A stretch of 64,000 nucleotides of DNA, from NCBI GenBank assembly GCA_016223245.1, contig JACRPL010000006.1:85417-149416 (forward strand), written 5' to 3'. Shown here in pieces: positions 1 to 9,864 of this stretch. How positions within the stretch are numbered: position 1 is the first letter of the stretch; every line of letters starts with the position of its first letter. The DNA comes from Candidatus Saganbacteria bacterium (GTDB taxonomy: Bacteria; Margulisbacteria; WOR-1; XYC2-FULL-46-14; XYC2-FULL-37-10). The notes under the pieces were generated by a model. It was given only the letters and a program-made list of their open reading frames with translations. It did not search any database and was not told the DNA's origin. Position numbers and translations under genes: made by a program.

Positions 1-1284
1 GGAGCTTTCTGTTTCTCTGCATGCGCGATATGGGACATACCACAAACTGGTTGCTGCCATGGCGATAACTGTCCCGAGCGCGACCCCAAATACGCCAAAT
101 TGGGCCGCCAAGACTATCGAAAGCCCGAGATTAATTGCCGCCTCCGCAATGTTAAAGCCCACTACCGATTTAATTTTGCCCATTCCCTGCAAAACTACCG
201 CAGGCAAATGCACCAAACTGCTCATAAGGACGATCAAGGCTAAAAGGAAAAATACAGGCCGGCCAATAAAATTTTCATGGCCTAACCACAGGGTGATCAT
301 TGTTTTCCCCCAAAAAGCCATAAAAATAAATATAAAAAAAGAAATTATCGCCGAAAACTGGGAACTTTCAAAAAGGTATATGCGAAGTTTTTCGCGATCG
401 CCAAGAGCGTGCAGTTCCGCATAAAAGGGAAAGAATGTATCCGCCAATTTATTTATGAACGAAACCGCGACTTGATTGACGCGGAATGCTATAGCGTAGG
501 ATGCTACAAGGCCAAGTCCCAAGAACTTGGCGATAACGATATTGTCGGTATTGAAAATGATCTGACCTCCTACTCCAAGGATGAACATCATCGATCCGAA
601 AAATAGTATTTGGCGTAAAAGAGTTGGTTCGAATTCCCTAATGCTAAGAGATAATCCGGGAAGAGTTTTAATTACAAAAAATATCCGGATCACAGAAACT
701 ATAACATTCGCCGCTAATAAAGCCAAAGCTACTCCGATCAACCCATACCCAAGCTTTAGGGTTATAAGAGTCCCTGCGAATCCTAATAAAATATTCAGGG
801 CATTAAAGATATTGTAAGCGACTACCTGTTTCCTGCCAAAAATGATCCCGCTAAAAACATTGAAAATAAAAGTTAAGGCCAAGTTAATGCCGATCATCAC
901 GAAGGCGACCGTCGCTTCGCTTGCCAATATGCCACTTAGCGAGAATCCCGAAGCTATAAAGAAACTTAACCCAATAGTTATGGACAATACGGCAAGCCCT
1001 AGCCCAAAATATATAAGTAATGCTGTCGACAATAGGCGGCTTAGTTTCTTGTTTTGATCAGAGCCTTGCGTATCGGCAGTATACTTGCTTATAGTGAAGG
1101 TGCTCCCCATATCCATGATCCCAATATATCCTATAACCGACAAGAGGGTCAGCCATAAACCGTATCTCATATTGCCTAAATAATGCAGCATCAACGGGAT
1201 CATCGCCAAATTGACGATAAAATTTATACCGAACAAAATATAGCTCGTTACTATCCCTAAAATAAGTTCTGCTGATCGCTTCAC
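1..1284 (-). CDS. Polysaccharide flippase (Wzx/MATE-like membrane protein), partial
   Basis: The reading frame runs open from a GTG at 1284 to the window edge without a stop, so 428 codons are visible and the C-terminus is missing. Translation gives a very hydrophobic protein with many membrane helices. It begins with a short basic segment and a first helix near residues 5-30, and loop segments such as LGNMRYGLWLTLLS resemble oligosaccharide flippases of the Wzx/RfbX class. Such proteins move lipid-linked sugar repeat units across the inner membrane. The GTG overlaps the TGA of the upstream glycosyltransferase (GTGA), so translation is probably coupled. The neighbourhood (two glycosyltransferases, UDP-galactopyranose mutase) supports an O-antigen or exopolysaccharide role. 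The exact substrate cannot be told. Confidence 0.8.
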   Translation of the reverse strand, partial: MKRSAELILGIVTSYILFGINFIVNLAMIPLMLHYLGNMRYGLWLTLLSVIGYIGIMDMGSTFTISKYTADTQGSDQNKKLSRLLSTALLIYFGLGLAVLSITIGLSFFIASGFSLSGILASEATVAFVMIGINLALTFIFNVFSGIIFGRKQVVAYNIFNALNILLGFAGTLITLKLGYGLIGVALALLAANVIVSVIRIFFVIKTLPGLSLSIREFEPTLLRQILFFGSMMFILGVGGQIIFNTDNIVIAKFLGLGLVASYAIAFRVNQVAVSFINKLADTFFPFYAELHALGDREKLRIYLFESSQFSAIISFFIFIFMAFWGKTMITLWLGHENFIGRPVFFLLALIVLMSSLVHLPAVVLQGMGKIKSVVGFNIAEAAINLGLSIVLAAQFGVFGVALGTVIAMAATSLWYVPYRACRETESS

Positions 1285-2312
1285 GGCGTCCTCTCTTGGA
1301 TTTGCTCGCCCGGTACCATTGCGCGGCCAAATTTCTTTTGATACCCGTAATAACCGGTACGATCAAAAACGTACGAAATAACAGTTCCAACCAAACCTAA
1401 GGTTGGTCTTATAATATTTTTTGATAAAATGGAGCTGAATAGATGCTTTGTGAGGAGAATATATTCCCTTATTTTCCCAAAAAGCAAATATTTGGCGGAT
1501 AATTTAAAATAACGAATAATTAATCTTAGAAAGACGCGGTTAATCAAACGTTTAAATGTATTCCTATCAAGTTTTTTAGATAAGATGCCGCTTGAAAGGT
1601 TTGCGATCATGACGCTCAACCATTCATTGAATTCTGCGGGCGTGTTTGTATATAGTTCCGAGGCAGTCGCGCTTTTATCGTGGATCCTATAATCAACAAG
1701 CGGTTGGGAGATATATGCTACCTTACCGACGGAGATCTCGAGCCTTAACCACATATCCCAGTCAAGAAGATGCCGCAAGCCGCCGTGAAACGATCCGACC
1801 TTGGCATAGGCGCTCTGCCGGACAATTACTGATGGGCAAAAAATATAATTTCCCAATATATGCTTTTGGAACTCGTAAACACCTGGGACAATATAGTTAT
1901 TCGGAAAAGGAATGCTTCGCGACACGATATGAGAGACCCGATCTATAATATTCGATGCCGAGAAAGCAAAACCGATCTCAGGATCGTTTTCCATTATATC
2001 GACCATAACTTTTAAATAATCGGCCTGCAAACGATCATCGGCATGCAATAGGCAAATATATTTACCTGAACTTAGAGAAAGGCATTCATCCCAATTCGCG
2101 GCCATATTAAGAGTGGAAGGATTTTTATGGTAATGCATGCGTTCATCGATATACCGCTTAACTATAGGACCGGTGCCATCGGTTGAATTATTATCAACAA
2201 TAATAAGCTCGAAATCCTTAAATGATTGGTTAAGCACGCTATCAATAGCCTGCGAAAGATATTGCGCCCCATTAAAGGCCGGGATGCAAACTGTGGCCAT
2301 GGGCTGTGCCAT
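1281..2312 (-). CDS. Family 2 glycosyltransferase
   Basis: The 343-residue protein has an N-terminal GT-A fold: the start motif VCIPAFNGAQYLSQAIDS, then IIVDNNSTDGT near residue 37, and a DxD-like metal/nucleotide-sugar motif HADD near residues 90-93. Family 2 enzymes transfer a sugar from a nucleotide donor to an acceptor at the inner face of the membrane. The C-terminal 100 residues are basic and may contact the membrane. It lies one base after the glf stop codon and overlaps the flippase start, so it belongs to the same surface-polysaccharide operon. No Shine-Dalgarno sequence is evident, and Met5 is an alternative start. A galactofuranosyl donor is possible given glf next door, but that is inference. 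Confidence 0.85.
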   Translation of the reverse strand: MAQPMATVCIPAFNGAQYLSQAIDSVLNQSFKDFELIIVDNNSTDGTGPIVKRYIDERMHYHKNPSTLNMAANWDECLSLSSGKYICLLHADDRLQADYLKVMVDIMENDPEIGFAFSASNIIDRVSHIVSRSIPFPNNYIVPGVYEFQKHILGNYIFCPSVIVRQSAYAKVGSFHGGLRHLLDWDMWLRLEISVGKVAYISQPLVDYRIHDKSATASELYTNTPAEFNEWLSVMIANLSSGILSKKLDRNTFKRLINRVFLRLIIRYFKLSAKYLLFGKIREYILLTKHLFSSILSKNIIRPTLGLVGTVISYVFDRTGYYGYQKKFGRAMVPGEQIQERTP

Positions 2313-2313
2313 A

Positions 2314-3429
2314 TTAATTTACCGCGCAGTAATTGAAGGCTTCGATCGCCTTTAATACAACTTCGTCCATATTGTAATATTTATACTCGGCAAGCCTGCC
2401 CAAGAATACGACATTCTCCAATTTATCGGCTTCGGACTTATATTTCTCGTATAATTCATGATTTTCGCCCTTGGGGATAGCATATGATGGGGTATTTTTT
2501 CCAAATTCATAGTTTTCAGGATATTCCCTAAGAATAACGGTCTTATCCGATCTATGATCGTCAAAATGCTTAAACTCGGTTATGCGCGTGAATGGCTCGT
2601 TTCCCGAATAATTTATGACTGAATTTGCTTGGAACCATTCGGTATTCAGCGTTTCAAATTCGTATCGTAACGCCCTGTAAGGCAGTTTACCGAATTTATG
2701 ATTAAAAAAATGATCGATCGGGCCTGTATAGAACATTTTGTCGTATTGCAGGTTCCCGATTATATTTTTATAATCTTGACCGACCAATATTTTTACGTTC
2801 GGCTTATTTATCATGTTCTCTATTATCCGTGTATATCCATCTTTTGGTATTCCTTGATAAACGTCATTAAAATAATAATCGCCGTAATTGGTCCAAATAG
2901 GCACCCTATTCAGGATCGAATGGTCAAGCCCTCTAGGGTCCTCGCCCCATTGTTTAAGGCTGTAGCCAAGATAAATCTTTTCAAATATTTCTTTTGCAAG
3001 ATCTTTAAGCTCAGAGTCTTTATCATTTAAAAGATCAATTATCGATATTTTAACGCCGCTTCCAAACGAATCATTTAGTTTTATTTTCAAAGATGCGGCT
3101 TTTGAAGCAGGGTATATTTGATCAATTGACTTAAAACTTATCGGAAGCGATACATTTATGTCCCCCCGATTCGAAAGGACTTTGTGTTTATACGGAAGCC
3201 ATTCGGTGAATTGCGAAAGATAGGCCCAGACCTCAATGCTTTTTGTATGGAAAATATGCGGGCCATATTTATGGACCGTTATCCCATTTTCGTCTTTATA
3301 ATCAAAGCAATTCCCGCCGACATGGTCTCTTTGTTCGATCATCAATACGGATTTTCCTTGGGCTGCCAACCTTTCGGCGACCGTAGCGCCTGAAAATCCT
3401 GCGCCGACAACAATGTAATCATATTTCAT
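2314..3429 (-). CDS. glf: UDP-galactopyranose mutase
   Basis: This enzyme converts UDP-galactopyranose to UDP-galactofuranose, the donor for Galf residues in surface glycans. The N-terminus YIVVGAGFSGATVAERLA is the FAD-binding glycine-rich motif. It is followed by GGNCFDY and GPHIFHT, the signature segments of the family, and later by PYRALRYEFE and LAEYKYYNMDEV near the C-terminus, also typical of Glf. The start chosen is the ATG at 3429, which has GGTGAGGG a few bases upstream. The ATG five codons earlier would add residues encoded by the adjacent repeat element. The ~371-residue length fits the family. The neighbouring glycosyltransferases are likely users of the product. Confidence 0.95.
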   Translation of the reverse strand: MKYDYIVVGAGFSGATVAERLAAQGKSVLMIEQRDHVGGNCFDYKDENGITVHKYGPHIFHTKSIEVWAYLSQFTEWLPYKHKVLSNRGDINVSLPISFKSIDQIYPASKAASLKIKLNDSFGSGVKISIIDLLNDKDSELKDLAKEIFEKIYLGYSLKQWGEDPRGLDHSILNRVPIWTNYGDYYFNDVYQGIPKDGYTRIIENMINKPNVKILVGQDYKNIIGNLQYDKMFYTGPIDHFFNHKFGKLPYRALRYEFETLNTEWFQANSVINYSGNEPFTRITEFKHFDDHRSDKTVILREYPENYEFGKNTPSYAIPKGENHELYEKYKSEADKLENVVFLGRLAEYKYYNMDEVVLKAIEAFNYCAVN

Positions 3430-3595
3430 AAAACCCTCACCCATCTATTCCTAGATCGAAAACATTTTCTATCCCACCCTCTCCCAAAGGGAGAGGGATT
3501 ATTGGTTTTACGGATATCAATAAGTCCTTCTCCCTCTGGGAGAAGGTGATTATGAAAAAATATATTGAAAGATAAAGCCGGATGAGGGCAAGTGG
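3430..3595. repeat. Degenerate REP/MITE-like palindromic element
   Basis: The stretch between the two glycan gene groups starts with CCCTCACCC and ends near GATGAGGGC. Inside are two hairpins: CCCTCTCCC-AAA-GGGAGAGGG at about 3478-3498 and CTTCTCCCTCTGGGAGAAGG at about 3522-3541. It shares the inner hairpin and the outer CCCTCACCC/GGGTGAGGG ends with the intact copy at 57663-57781. It supplies the ribosome binding site of glf. It is probably a non-autonomous repeat; no gene is visible in it. Confidence 0.75.
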
Positions 3596-3601
3596 ATGTT
3601 T

Positions 3602-4303
3602 TCATAATTTACTTTGAAAACCTATAAGCTGGATAAAGGATATTATACAGAACTTCACGAGTTTCAACCTTAATATCGTTGATTTGCCGTAAAGCCTTGG
3701 CAAATGAGCCACTTCCGTTTCCCTGAAATGATAATGGTTTCGTTTCGCGAATATTCCAAGAGCTACCGAAGGCATCAAGAAGTCATTCGGGATGGTTTTG
3801 AGCGCCTCTTTTAACATTCCGGCCTTCATCAGCTTGAATGGCGAATTGATGTCTTTTATCTTTAAATTAAAAAAAAGAAATATTATCGATCTCAAAATAT
3901 TACTTATTATTAATCTATTTATTGGATCTTTCCTGCGGCTTCTACATCCTAGGATATAATCACTTGTATTGATATCTTTGTATAGGCCCCAAAAAGCTTC
4001 GGGCGGGATCTGGTAGTCGCTGTCGGCATGAAAGACATAATCGCCTTTTGCGCAATGTAATCCTTTTAATAGAGATGGCCCATGCCCCAAATTTTCTTTG
4101 TTATTTATTATGGTCAAGCTAATTTCTTTTTTAAGGTCGTTCAATGCTTTTGAGGTTTTATCAGTACTGCAGTCATTAACAACAATGAATTCCCAATCGA
4201 TGAAGTTTATTAGCACCTTGCCGTAAAAACCTCTAACACTTTTTTCAATGATTTTTTCTTCGTTAAAAACAGGCATAACAATGCTTAGTTTTTTATTTTC
4301 CAA
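3602..4303 (-). CDS. Family 2 glycosyltransferase, dolichol-phosphate mannosyltransferase-like
   Basis: The 233 residues form a compact GT-A domain: SIVMPVFNEEKIIEKSV at the start, VVNDCSTDKT near residue 41, and HADSDYQIP with the DxD at residues 94-96. This resembles DPM1/GtrB-type polyprenyl-phosphate glycosyltransferases, which load a sugar on undecaprenyl phosphate. A hydrophobic stretch near the C-terminus (IISFIQLIGF) is too short for the two-helix anchor of GtrB, so it may be peripheral. The start overlaps the end of the HAD gene by 11 bases. It is the last gene of the long recG-to-sugar run before a repeat interrupts it. Confidence 0.82.
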   Translation of the reverse strand: MENKKLSIVMPVFNEEKIIEKSVRGFYGKVLINFIDWEFIVVNDCSTDKTSKALNDLKKEISLTIINNKENLGHGPSLLKGLHCAKGDYVFHADSDYQIPPEAFWGLYKDINTSDYILGCRSRRKDPINRLIISNILRSIIFLFFNLKIKDINSPFKLMKAGMLKEALKTIPNDFLMPSVALGIFAKRNHYHFRETEVAHLPRLYGKSTILRLKLVKFCIISFIQLIGFQSKL

Positions 4304-4808
4304 CCTGTTTCTCCAATATCTTTCTTGTGACTTCGAGCAAGTTTTCTGTGCTTTTAAGCTGATAAGTCCTGCATTTTACAGCCGATCCCGCAGCAACATC
4401 CGATCCCGAATCGCCAATAAACCAAGAGTTTATAAATTCAATTTCGGGATGTTTTTTCTTGGCCTGCAGGAGCAACCCGGGTTTAGGTTTCCTGCAATCG
4501 CAATTTTCATCGGGAGCGTGGGGACAAACAAAAATATCATCCAGATGAGCGCCTTCGGCCGACAAAAATTCGGTCATTATCCTGTGGATTTTTTCAAGAT
4601 CATTATGGCTCATTATTCCTCGGCCAATACCGGATTGGTTTGATATTAAATAGACGGGGATTTTCTTGTCATTTAATAATTTGATAGCTGAAGCTGTGTC
4701 AGGTAGGAATTTGAATTCATCCCAAACTTTGACGAAGCCGCCTTCGATCTTTTCATTTATTACCCCATCTCTATCTAAAAAGACGGCAGATATCTTTCTA
4801 TTTGTCAT
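4293..4808 (-). CDS. HAD-IIIA phosphatase, heptose 1,7-bisphosphate 7-phosphatase (GmhB)-like
   Basis: FLDRDGVIN at residues 10-18 is the HAD nucleophile motif (Asp12, Asp14). [10 protein letters not shown] is motif II, and CPHAP...[10 protein letters not shown] is the zinc-binding loop shared by GmhB and the HisB N-domain. IGDSGSD is the last acidic motif. GmhB removes the 7-phosphate in ADP-heptose or GDP-heptose synthesis for the LPS core. The start [10 protein letters not shown] at 4808 is preferred because the residues upstream look non-coding and overlap the UXS gene more. The sugar-nucleotide context supports this over HisB, but the rest of the heptose pathway is not in the window. Confidence 0.85.
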   Translation of the reverse strand: MTNRKISAVFLDRDGVINEKIEGGFVKVWDEFKFLPDTASAIKLLNDKKIPVYLISNQSGIGRGIMSHNDLEKIHRIMTEFLSAEGAHLDDIFVCPHAPDENCDCRKPKPGLLLQAKKKHPEIEFINSWFIGDSGSDVAAGSAVKCRTYQLKSTENLLEVTRKILEKQVGK

Positions 4809-5730
4809 TTTGTTTGAAATACTCCATAGTTTTTCTGATGCCTTCTTCCAATTGGACTTTTGGCTCCCATCCAAATTCTTTTCTGGCTTTTGTTATGTCG
4901 GGACACCTTTGCTTCGGATCGTCTTGCGGCAATGGCTTTGATATTGTTTTTAAACGTATTCCCGCGACTTTTGAAACAACTTGAGCCAATTCGATCATTG
5001 TAAATTCATATGGGTTTCCAAGGTTTATAGGGGTATCGAAGTTTGAAGCCATTACTTTATATATTCCATCAATCATGTCTGAAACATAGCAGAAACTTCG
5101 GGTTTGCTTTCCATCCCCATAAATTGTGAATGGCTCATTTTTTAAAGCTTGGTTTATGAAGTTTGGAACAACACGGCCGTCATTCTTACGCATCCTCGGC
5201 CCATAGGTATTAAAAATACGGATGATCCTAGTATCGAGCTTATTATGCCTTTTATAGGCCATGACAGTTGCTTCCGAAAATCGTTTTGCCTCATCATATA
5301 CGCTTCTAGGGCCAATTGGATTTACATGTCCCCAGTAATCTTCTTTCTGCGGAGAAACTTCTGGATCGCCATATACTTCTGACGTAGAAGCGAATAATAG
5401 CTTCGCGCGGTGCTTTAAAGCCAATTCTAACGCATTAAATGTACCGAGCGACCCGACTTCCAATGTTTCGATCGGAAGTTCAAGATAATCAATAGGGCTT
5501 GCAGGCGACGCCATATGAAGCACATAATCTATCTTGTCTTTGTGATCTAGATAGCTGGAAATATCATGCTCAATGAATTTATATCTTTTGTTTCCCTCAA
5601 GATGTTTAATGTTATGAAGCGACCCGGTAATAAGATTATCAACGCATATTACTTCATGCCCTTCTTTAAGCAAAAGGTCGGTCAAATGCGAAGCAATAAA
5701 ACCGGCCCCGCCGGTAATTAATATTTTCAT
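4798..5730 (-). CDS. UDP-glucuronate decarboxylase (UDP-xylose synthase), SDR family
   Basis: The 310-residue extended SDR has [11 protein letters not shown] at residues 6-16 for NAD binding. [11 protein letters not shown] is a segment close to the HLASPASP signature of UDP-xylose synthases. It also has the YDEAK catalytic Tyr-Lys pair and the late motif NTYGPRM. The enzyme makes UDP-xylose from UDP-glucuronate. Its start overlaps the end of ugd by four bases, and Ugd supplies the UDP-glucuronate, so the pair is a two-step pathway from UDP-glucose. A plain UDP-glucose epimerase is the alternative but fits the ASPASP motif less well. Confidence 0.9.
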   Translation of the reverse strand: MKILITGGAGFIASHLTDLLLKEGHEVICVDNLITGSLHNIKHLEGNKRYKFIEHDISSYLDHKDKIDYVLHMASPASPIDYLELPIETLEVGSLGTFNALELALKHRAKLLFASTSEVYGDPEVSPQKEDYWGHVNPIGPRSVYDEAKRFSEATVMAYKRHNKLDTRIIRIFNTYGPRMRKNDGRVVPNFINQALKNEPFTIYGDGKQTRSFCYVSDMIDGIYKVMASNFDTPINLGNPYEFTMIELAQVVSKVAGIRLKTISKPLPQDDPKQRCPDITKARKEFGWEPKVQLEEGIRKTMEYFKQNDK

Positions 5731-7037
5731 CGCCCAATTCCGATATATTTGAATCCGGCCTCTGTTACTTTTTTTGGCTCGTAAATATTACGCCCATCGA
5801 AAATAATCCTTGTTTTTACGAGTTTTTTTGCGCGGTCAAGATCGATCTCCTTGAATTCTGCCCATTCGGTTACGACAACTATTGCATCGGCATTTTTTAG
5901 GGCATCATAAACATTGTCCGCGAAATAAAGATAATTCAGCTGTTTTTTGGAATTTTCGGAAACCGCCGGGTCATAAACATTTATCTTTGCGCCTTTTTTT
6001 ACCAAAGAATCGATTACTTTAAGGGATGGAGCTTCTCTTAAGTCATCGGTTTCGGGTTTGAAGGATAATCCAAGCATTGCTATTTGTTTTCCTTTGACGC
6101 TTTTTAAAGTTTTGATTATTTTCCCCACGAACGCATCGATCTGGAAATCGTTAACTTCTGTTACCGAAGACAATATTTGAGGATCGTACCCTTGTTCACG
6201 GGCAAGATGCATCAGGGCAAGAACATCTTTAGGGAAGCAGCTCCCTCCATATCCTATCCCAGCATTTAAAAATGCGCGGCCGATGCGTTTGTCCAGACCC
6301 ATCGCGTTTGCAACTTCGTTGACATCCGATCCCACGCGTTCGCAAATATTTGCTATCTCATTGATGAAAGAGATCTTTGTTGCCAAGAATGCGTTTGATG
6401 CATACTTAATAAGCTCGGCGCTTTTAACCGTAGTGAACAAGATATGAGCATTCAATGGCCTATAAAGCTCTGTGATCACATTGAAAGCGCGATTATTGGA
6501 AGCTCCAACGACGATCCTGTCGGGATTTAAAAAGTCGGCGATAGCGGATCCTTCTCTTAAGAATTCAGGATTTGAAACTACGGAAAATTTCTTCTCCGAC
6601 ACTTCGCTGTCGATCAGGATCTTCGTTACTATGTCTCCCATGCCGACAGGCACTGTGCTTTTGTTGACAATTACCTTAAATTTACCATTCGACGATTTCA
6701 TGGCTTTAATGGCTTTGGCTATGGTTTTCGCAACGTCAACGACGGATGAAACATCAGCTTGGCCGTTTGATCTTGACGGAGTACCAACAGCGATAAATAT
6801 AATATCCGATCTTTGCAGCGCAGGAATAATATTAGAAGTAAATGTTATGCGGCCGGCCTGATGGTTCTTTGCGACCATTTCCGGAAGACCGGGTTCATAA
6901 AATGGAACCTTGCCTTTTTCCAAAACTTCAAGCCTTTTTTGGTCCTTATCTACACATATGACCTCATTTCCAAGATTTGCAAAACAGGCGCCAGTTACCA
7001 ATCCGACATAACCCGTGCCAATTACAGCTAATTTCAT
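5727..7037 (-). CDS. ugd: UDP-glucose 6-dehydrogenase
   Basis: It oxidises UDP-glucose to UDP-glucuronate with two NAD. The N-terminus [16 protein letters not shown] is the Rossmann motif. [12 protein letters not shown] carries the catalytic cysteine, and the C-terminal UDP-binding domain begins after [17 protein letters not shown]. Length about 436 residues is normal. The ATG at 7037 is used because it forms an ATGA overlap with the rfbB stop and has GAGGG upstream. An in-frame TTG three codons earlier is less likely. Confidence 0.96.
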   Translation of the reverse strand: MKLAVIGTGYVGLVTGACFANLGNEVICVDKDQKRLEVLEKGKVPFYEPGLPEMVAKNHQAGRITFTSNIIPALQRSDIIFIAVGTPSRSNGQADVSSVVDVAKTIAKAIKAMKSSNGKFKVIVNKSTVPVGMGDIVTKILIDSEVSEKKFSVVSNPEFLREGSAIADFLNPDRIVVGASNNRAFNVITELYRPLNAHILFTTVKSAELIKYASNAFLATKISFINEIANICERVGSDVNEVANAMGLDKRIGRAFLNAGIGYGGSCFPKDVLALMHLAREQGYDPQILSSVTEVNDFQIDAFVGKIIKTLKSVKGKQIAMLGLSFKPETDDLREAPSLKVIDSLVKKGAKINVYDPAVSENSKKQLNYLYFADNVYDALKNADAIVVVTEWAEFKEIDLDRAKKLVKTRIIFDGRNIYEPKKVTEAGFKYIGIGR

Positions 7038-8011
7038 ACATTCCAACCCTCTTTATTTTTGATCTTTTTCCACCAATCTTGATTATTTTTATACCAATTA
7101 ATAGTATCAATTAGTCCCTGTTCAAACTTAGCCTTTGGCTCCCACCCCAGTTCTTTTTTGATCTTTTCGATGCTTAGCGAATATCTCCTGTCATGCCCCG
7201 GCCTATCTTTTACATATTCAAGAATGCTTTGGCTTAGTCCTAATTCCGATAAGATAATGTTTACGATCTCTATATTTTGCTTTTCGTTGCCGCCGCCGAT
7301 ATTATAGACCTCGCCTTCCCTGCCTTTGTGAAGTACAAGATCCAACCCCTCGCAGTTGTCCAATACATAAAGCCAATCACGGACATTTTTTCCGTCCCCG
7401 TACAATGGAAGCTTTTTGCCCTCTAATGCATTTGTAATAAATAGAGGAATGAATTTTTCAGGGTATTGGCAGGGGCCATAATTATTTGAAGATCGCGTGA
7501 TTATCAGTGGGAGATCGAAAGTTTTAAAATATGACCTGACGATAAGGTCTCCGCCTGCTTTACTCGCGGCATAGGGGCTGTTCGGGCTTATCGTATGGGA
7601 TTCGGTGAACGAACCTTCTTTAATGCTCCCGTAAACTTCATCTGTTGAAATATGGAGAAATCGGCCTATTTTATGTTTTTTTACGGCTTCGAGCAAAATG
7701 TATGCGCCATAAACGTCAGTTTGAATAAATGATCCGGCAGATGCAATTGACCTGTCAACATGGGATTCCGCGGCAAAGTTCACTATCGCATCAACGCCCG
7801 ATATTGCCGATTCGACATCTTCCGCATTGCAAATATCGCCTTTTACGAATGAATAATTGGGATTGCTGTCGATGTCTTTTAGGTTATCAAGATTCCCCGC
7901 ATAAGTTAAAGAATCAAAATTGATCACTTTGTAGTCGGGGTGTTTTGATAATATATACCGGATAAAATTGCTTCCGATAAAACCTGCTCCGCCTGTTACC
8001 AATAGCTTCAT
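7034..8011 (-). CDS. rfbB: dTDP-glucose 4,6-dehydratase
   Basis: This extended SDR of 325 residues converts dTDP-glucose to dTDP-4-keto-6-deoxyglucose. It has TGGAGFIGSNF near residue 6, STDEVYG with the catalytic Thr-Asp-Glu of the dehydratase subgroup, and YAASKAGGD with the Tyr/Lys pair. It ends in an ATGA overlap with ugd and starts in a four-base overlap with rfbA, which makes its substrate. The later rhamnose genes rfbC and rfbD are not in the window, so the final dTDP-sugar is unknown. Confidence 0.95.
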   Translation of the reverse strand: MKLLVTGGAGFIGSNFIRYILSKHPDYKVINFDSLTYAGNLDNLKDIDSNPNYSFVKGDICNAEDVESAISGVDAIVNFAAESHVDRSIASAGSFIQTDVYGAYILLEAVKKHKIGRFLHISTDEVYGSIKEGSFTESHTISPNSPYAASKAGGDLIVRSYFKTFDLPLIITRSSNNYGPCQYPEKFIPLFITNALEGKKLPLYGDGKNVRDWLYVLDNCEGLDLVLHKGREGEVYNIGGGNEKQNIEIVNIILSELGLSQSILEYVKDRPGHDRRYSLSIEKIKKELGWEPKAKFEQGLIDTINWYKNNQDWWKKIKNKEGWNV

Positions 8012-8727
8012 AACTTGATCTTCCCTTCCACCAATAAAGTTGATCTTTCAAGCGATTCAAAAGTCCCTGCGTCAGACCACCAGCCGGATAAAATATCGTA
8101 TTCAAGTTGTTTTCTTTTAAGATAAGCGGAATTAACATCCGAGATCTCAAGCTCTCCACGTCCTGAAGGCTTTAATCCCCGAACTATGCCGAATACTTGC
8201 GGGTCATAAAAATAAATGCCGGTAACGGCATACTTGCTTTTTGGTTTCTTGGGTTTTTCTTCAATGCTTGTAACTTTGCCGTTATTAAATGCGACTACGC
8301 CAAATCGTTTAGGATCCTCAACTTCTTTGACTAGTATCCTGGCGCCTTGTTTTTGTCTCTTAAATCTTTCGACAAATGGCTTCAGGTCGTCTTGAAAAAT
8401 ATTGTCGCCTAAGATGATCACCATTTTGTCGTTTCCGGCGAAATCTTCGGCTAAAGCTAGAGCTTGAGCGATGCCTCCGGCCTCATCTTGTACTTTATAG
8501 GTAAATCTGCAGCCAAAATCTTTGCCTGATCCCAAAAGCGTCACTATATCCCCCATATGCTCGACACCGGTGACGATCAATATATCAACGATCCCAGCTT
8601 TTGTCAGTTTTTCTATCGGATGGAAGATCATCGGTTTTCGCCCGACAGGCAGCAAATGCTTATTTGTCACCTTGGTTAAAGGAAAAAGCCTCGATCCGGT
8701 GCCTCCGGCAAGTATTATTCCTCTCAT
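8008..8727 (-). CDS. rfbA: Glucose-1-phosphate thymidylyltransferase, short form
   Basis: The protein starts with [21 protein letters not shown] and has [15 protein letters not shown], and [13 protein letters not shown] near the end, all features of RmlA-type nucleotidyltransferases. It joins dTTP and glucose-1-phosphate. At 239 residues it is about 50 shorter than E. coli RmlA and lacks the C-terminal dimer/allosteric extension, as in short RmlA forms. Four-base overlaps with rph upstream and rfbB downstream show it is in the middle of the operon. Confidence 0.92.
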   Translation of the reverse strand: MRGIILAGGTGSRLFPLTKVTNKHLLPVGRKPMIFHPIEKLTKAGIVDILIVTGVEHMGDIVTLLGSGKDFGCRFTYKVQDEAGGIAQALALAEDFAGNDKMVIILGDNIFQDDLKPFVERFKRQKQGARILVKEVEDPKRFGVVAFNNGKVTSIEEKPKKPKSKYAVTGIYFYDPQVFGIVRGLKPSGRGELEISDVNSAYLKRKQLEYDILSGWWSDAGTFESLERSTLLVEGKIKL

Positions 8728-9440
8728 AGGTTTAAGGCTCCTTTTTGTAGTTTGATCATTTGAGATATCCCGATCTTTGAAAGGTCCAACAATTTGTCCA
8801 ATTCTTCTTTGCTGAAAGGCTCGTCTTCGGCTGTTCCCTGGACTTCCACGAATTTCCCCGATTCGGTCATTACGATATTCATGTCGACGGATGCTGCAGA
8901 ATCTTCAGAATAATCAAGATCGATGACTGATTCATTTTTCACGATCCCGACCGATACCGCCGCAATAAATTCGGTAATTGGGATTTTTGTTATTTTTCCC
9001 GAAGCTTTCAATTTTAATAATGCGTCATACATTGCGACAAAAGCCCCAGTGATCGAAGCTGTCCTTGTCCCGCCATCCGCTTGAATAACATCGGTATCTA
9101 TCAAGATCGATCTTTCACCAAGCTCCGAAAAATTAACGATCGATCTTAAAGCTCGGCCGATCAAGCGCTGTATCTCTTGCGTCCTGCCGTTTATTTTTCC
9201 TCCGCGATCGCGCTGAGTCCTTTGCGTTGTCGCGCGGGGCAGCATTGAATATTCGGCGGTAACCCAACCTAAACCGGAGTTTTTCCTATGGGGCGGGACT
9301 GATTCTTCTACAGTCGCGTTGCAGATAACTTTGGTATCGCCAACCTCGATCAATACGGAACCTTCCGCAAATTTGACAAAATTTCTTGTGATCTTTAGAG
9401 GTCTTAGGCCATCGGATCTTCGATTGTAGCTTCTAGACAT
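8724..9440 (-). CDS. rph: Ribonuclease PH
   Basis: The 238-residue protein is a phosphate-dependent 3'-5' exoribonuclease that trims tRNA 3' ends. The start [16 protein letters not shown], the segment [16 protein letters not shown] with its RNA-binding arginines, and [18 protein letters not shown], which forms the phosphorolytic site, are all intact. It overlaps the preceding small gene by eight bases and rfbA by four. It is a housekeeping gene embedded in the sugar-nucleotide run. Confidence 0.97.
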   Translation of the reverse strand: MSRSYNRRSDGLRPLKITRNFVKFAEGSVLIEVGDTKVICNATVEESVPPHRKNSGLGWVTAEYSMLPRATTQRTQRDRGGKINGRTQEIQRLIGRALRSIVNFSELGERSILIDTDVIQADGGTRTASITGAFVAMYDALLKLKASGKITKIPITEFIAAVSVGIVKNESVIDLDYSEDSAASVDMNIVMTESGKFVEVQGTAEDEPFSKEELDKLLDLSKIGISQMIKLQKGALNL

Positions 9441-9855
9441 TGGAAACTTCAGCGCCTTGTACGTTTTTCTTTAAACGGTCGCGGCCTGCTTTGACAGTCC
9501 TTAATACGCGGCTGGATGTAAGCTCAAGGTTTGAAAGTATCTCGTCCGCGTATTTGTCCGCGCCTTCGCGGACTTCTTTTGCTATCTGGTATGCCTGTTC
9601 GATGATCTCGGACGCGTTATTCTTTCCGGGCAAGGGTTCAAGGTTAATTTCATTTTCTTGCTGTTCGAGGGGCTTGCTTCGATCTTTATCTATAGCTCTT
9701 TTTGCAAAATCGGAGCCTCCTTGTGCGGCCATCCTGATCTTGTCAATAAGTATCAAGACCTGCTCCTCATTTATAAGAAGCCTTTTTGTCAAAGGGATCT
9801 TAAAACCATCCAATATCGCGGCCTCCAAACTGTCAAGCAATCCTAATATTTCCAT
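9433..9855 (-). CDS. Conserved hypothetical coiled-coil protein
   Basis: The 140 residues begin [17 protein letters not shown] and continue [23 protein letters not shown]. This resembles a short protein often found beside coaD in Firmicutes, Chloroflexi and Actinobacteria, sometimes annotated as ATPase or DivIVA-like. The rest is helical and rich in Glu, Lys and Ala, and probably forms a coiled coil ([24 protein letters not shown]). No catalytic motif is seen. It sits nine bases after coaD with GGAGGAT just upstream of its ATG. Function unknown. Confidence 0.7.
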   Translation of the reverse strand: MEILGLLDSLEAAILDGFKIPLTKRLLINEEQVLILIDKIRMAAQGGSDFAKRAIDKDRSKPLEQQENEINLEPLPGKNNASEIIEQAYQIAKEVREGADKYADEILSNLELTSSRVLRTVKAGRDRLKKNVQGAEVSNV

Positions 9856-9864
9856 GACATCCTC

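Noticed and set aside
59-1057. Several plus-strand open frames of 65-121 codons at the left end
   Set aside because: They are shadows of the flippase gene on the minus strand, which has a continuous 428-codon frame with membrane-protein composition.
1058-1390. A 110-codon minus-strand frame across the glycosyltransferase-flippase junction
   Set aside because: It overlaps the real GTGA gene junction in another frame, and its translation has no recognisable domain.
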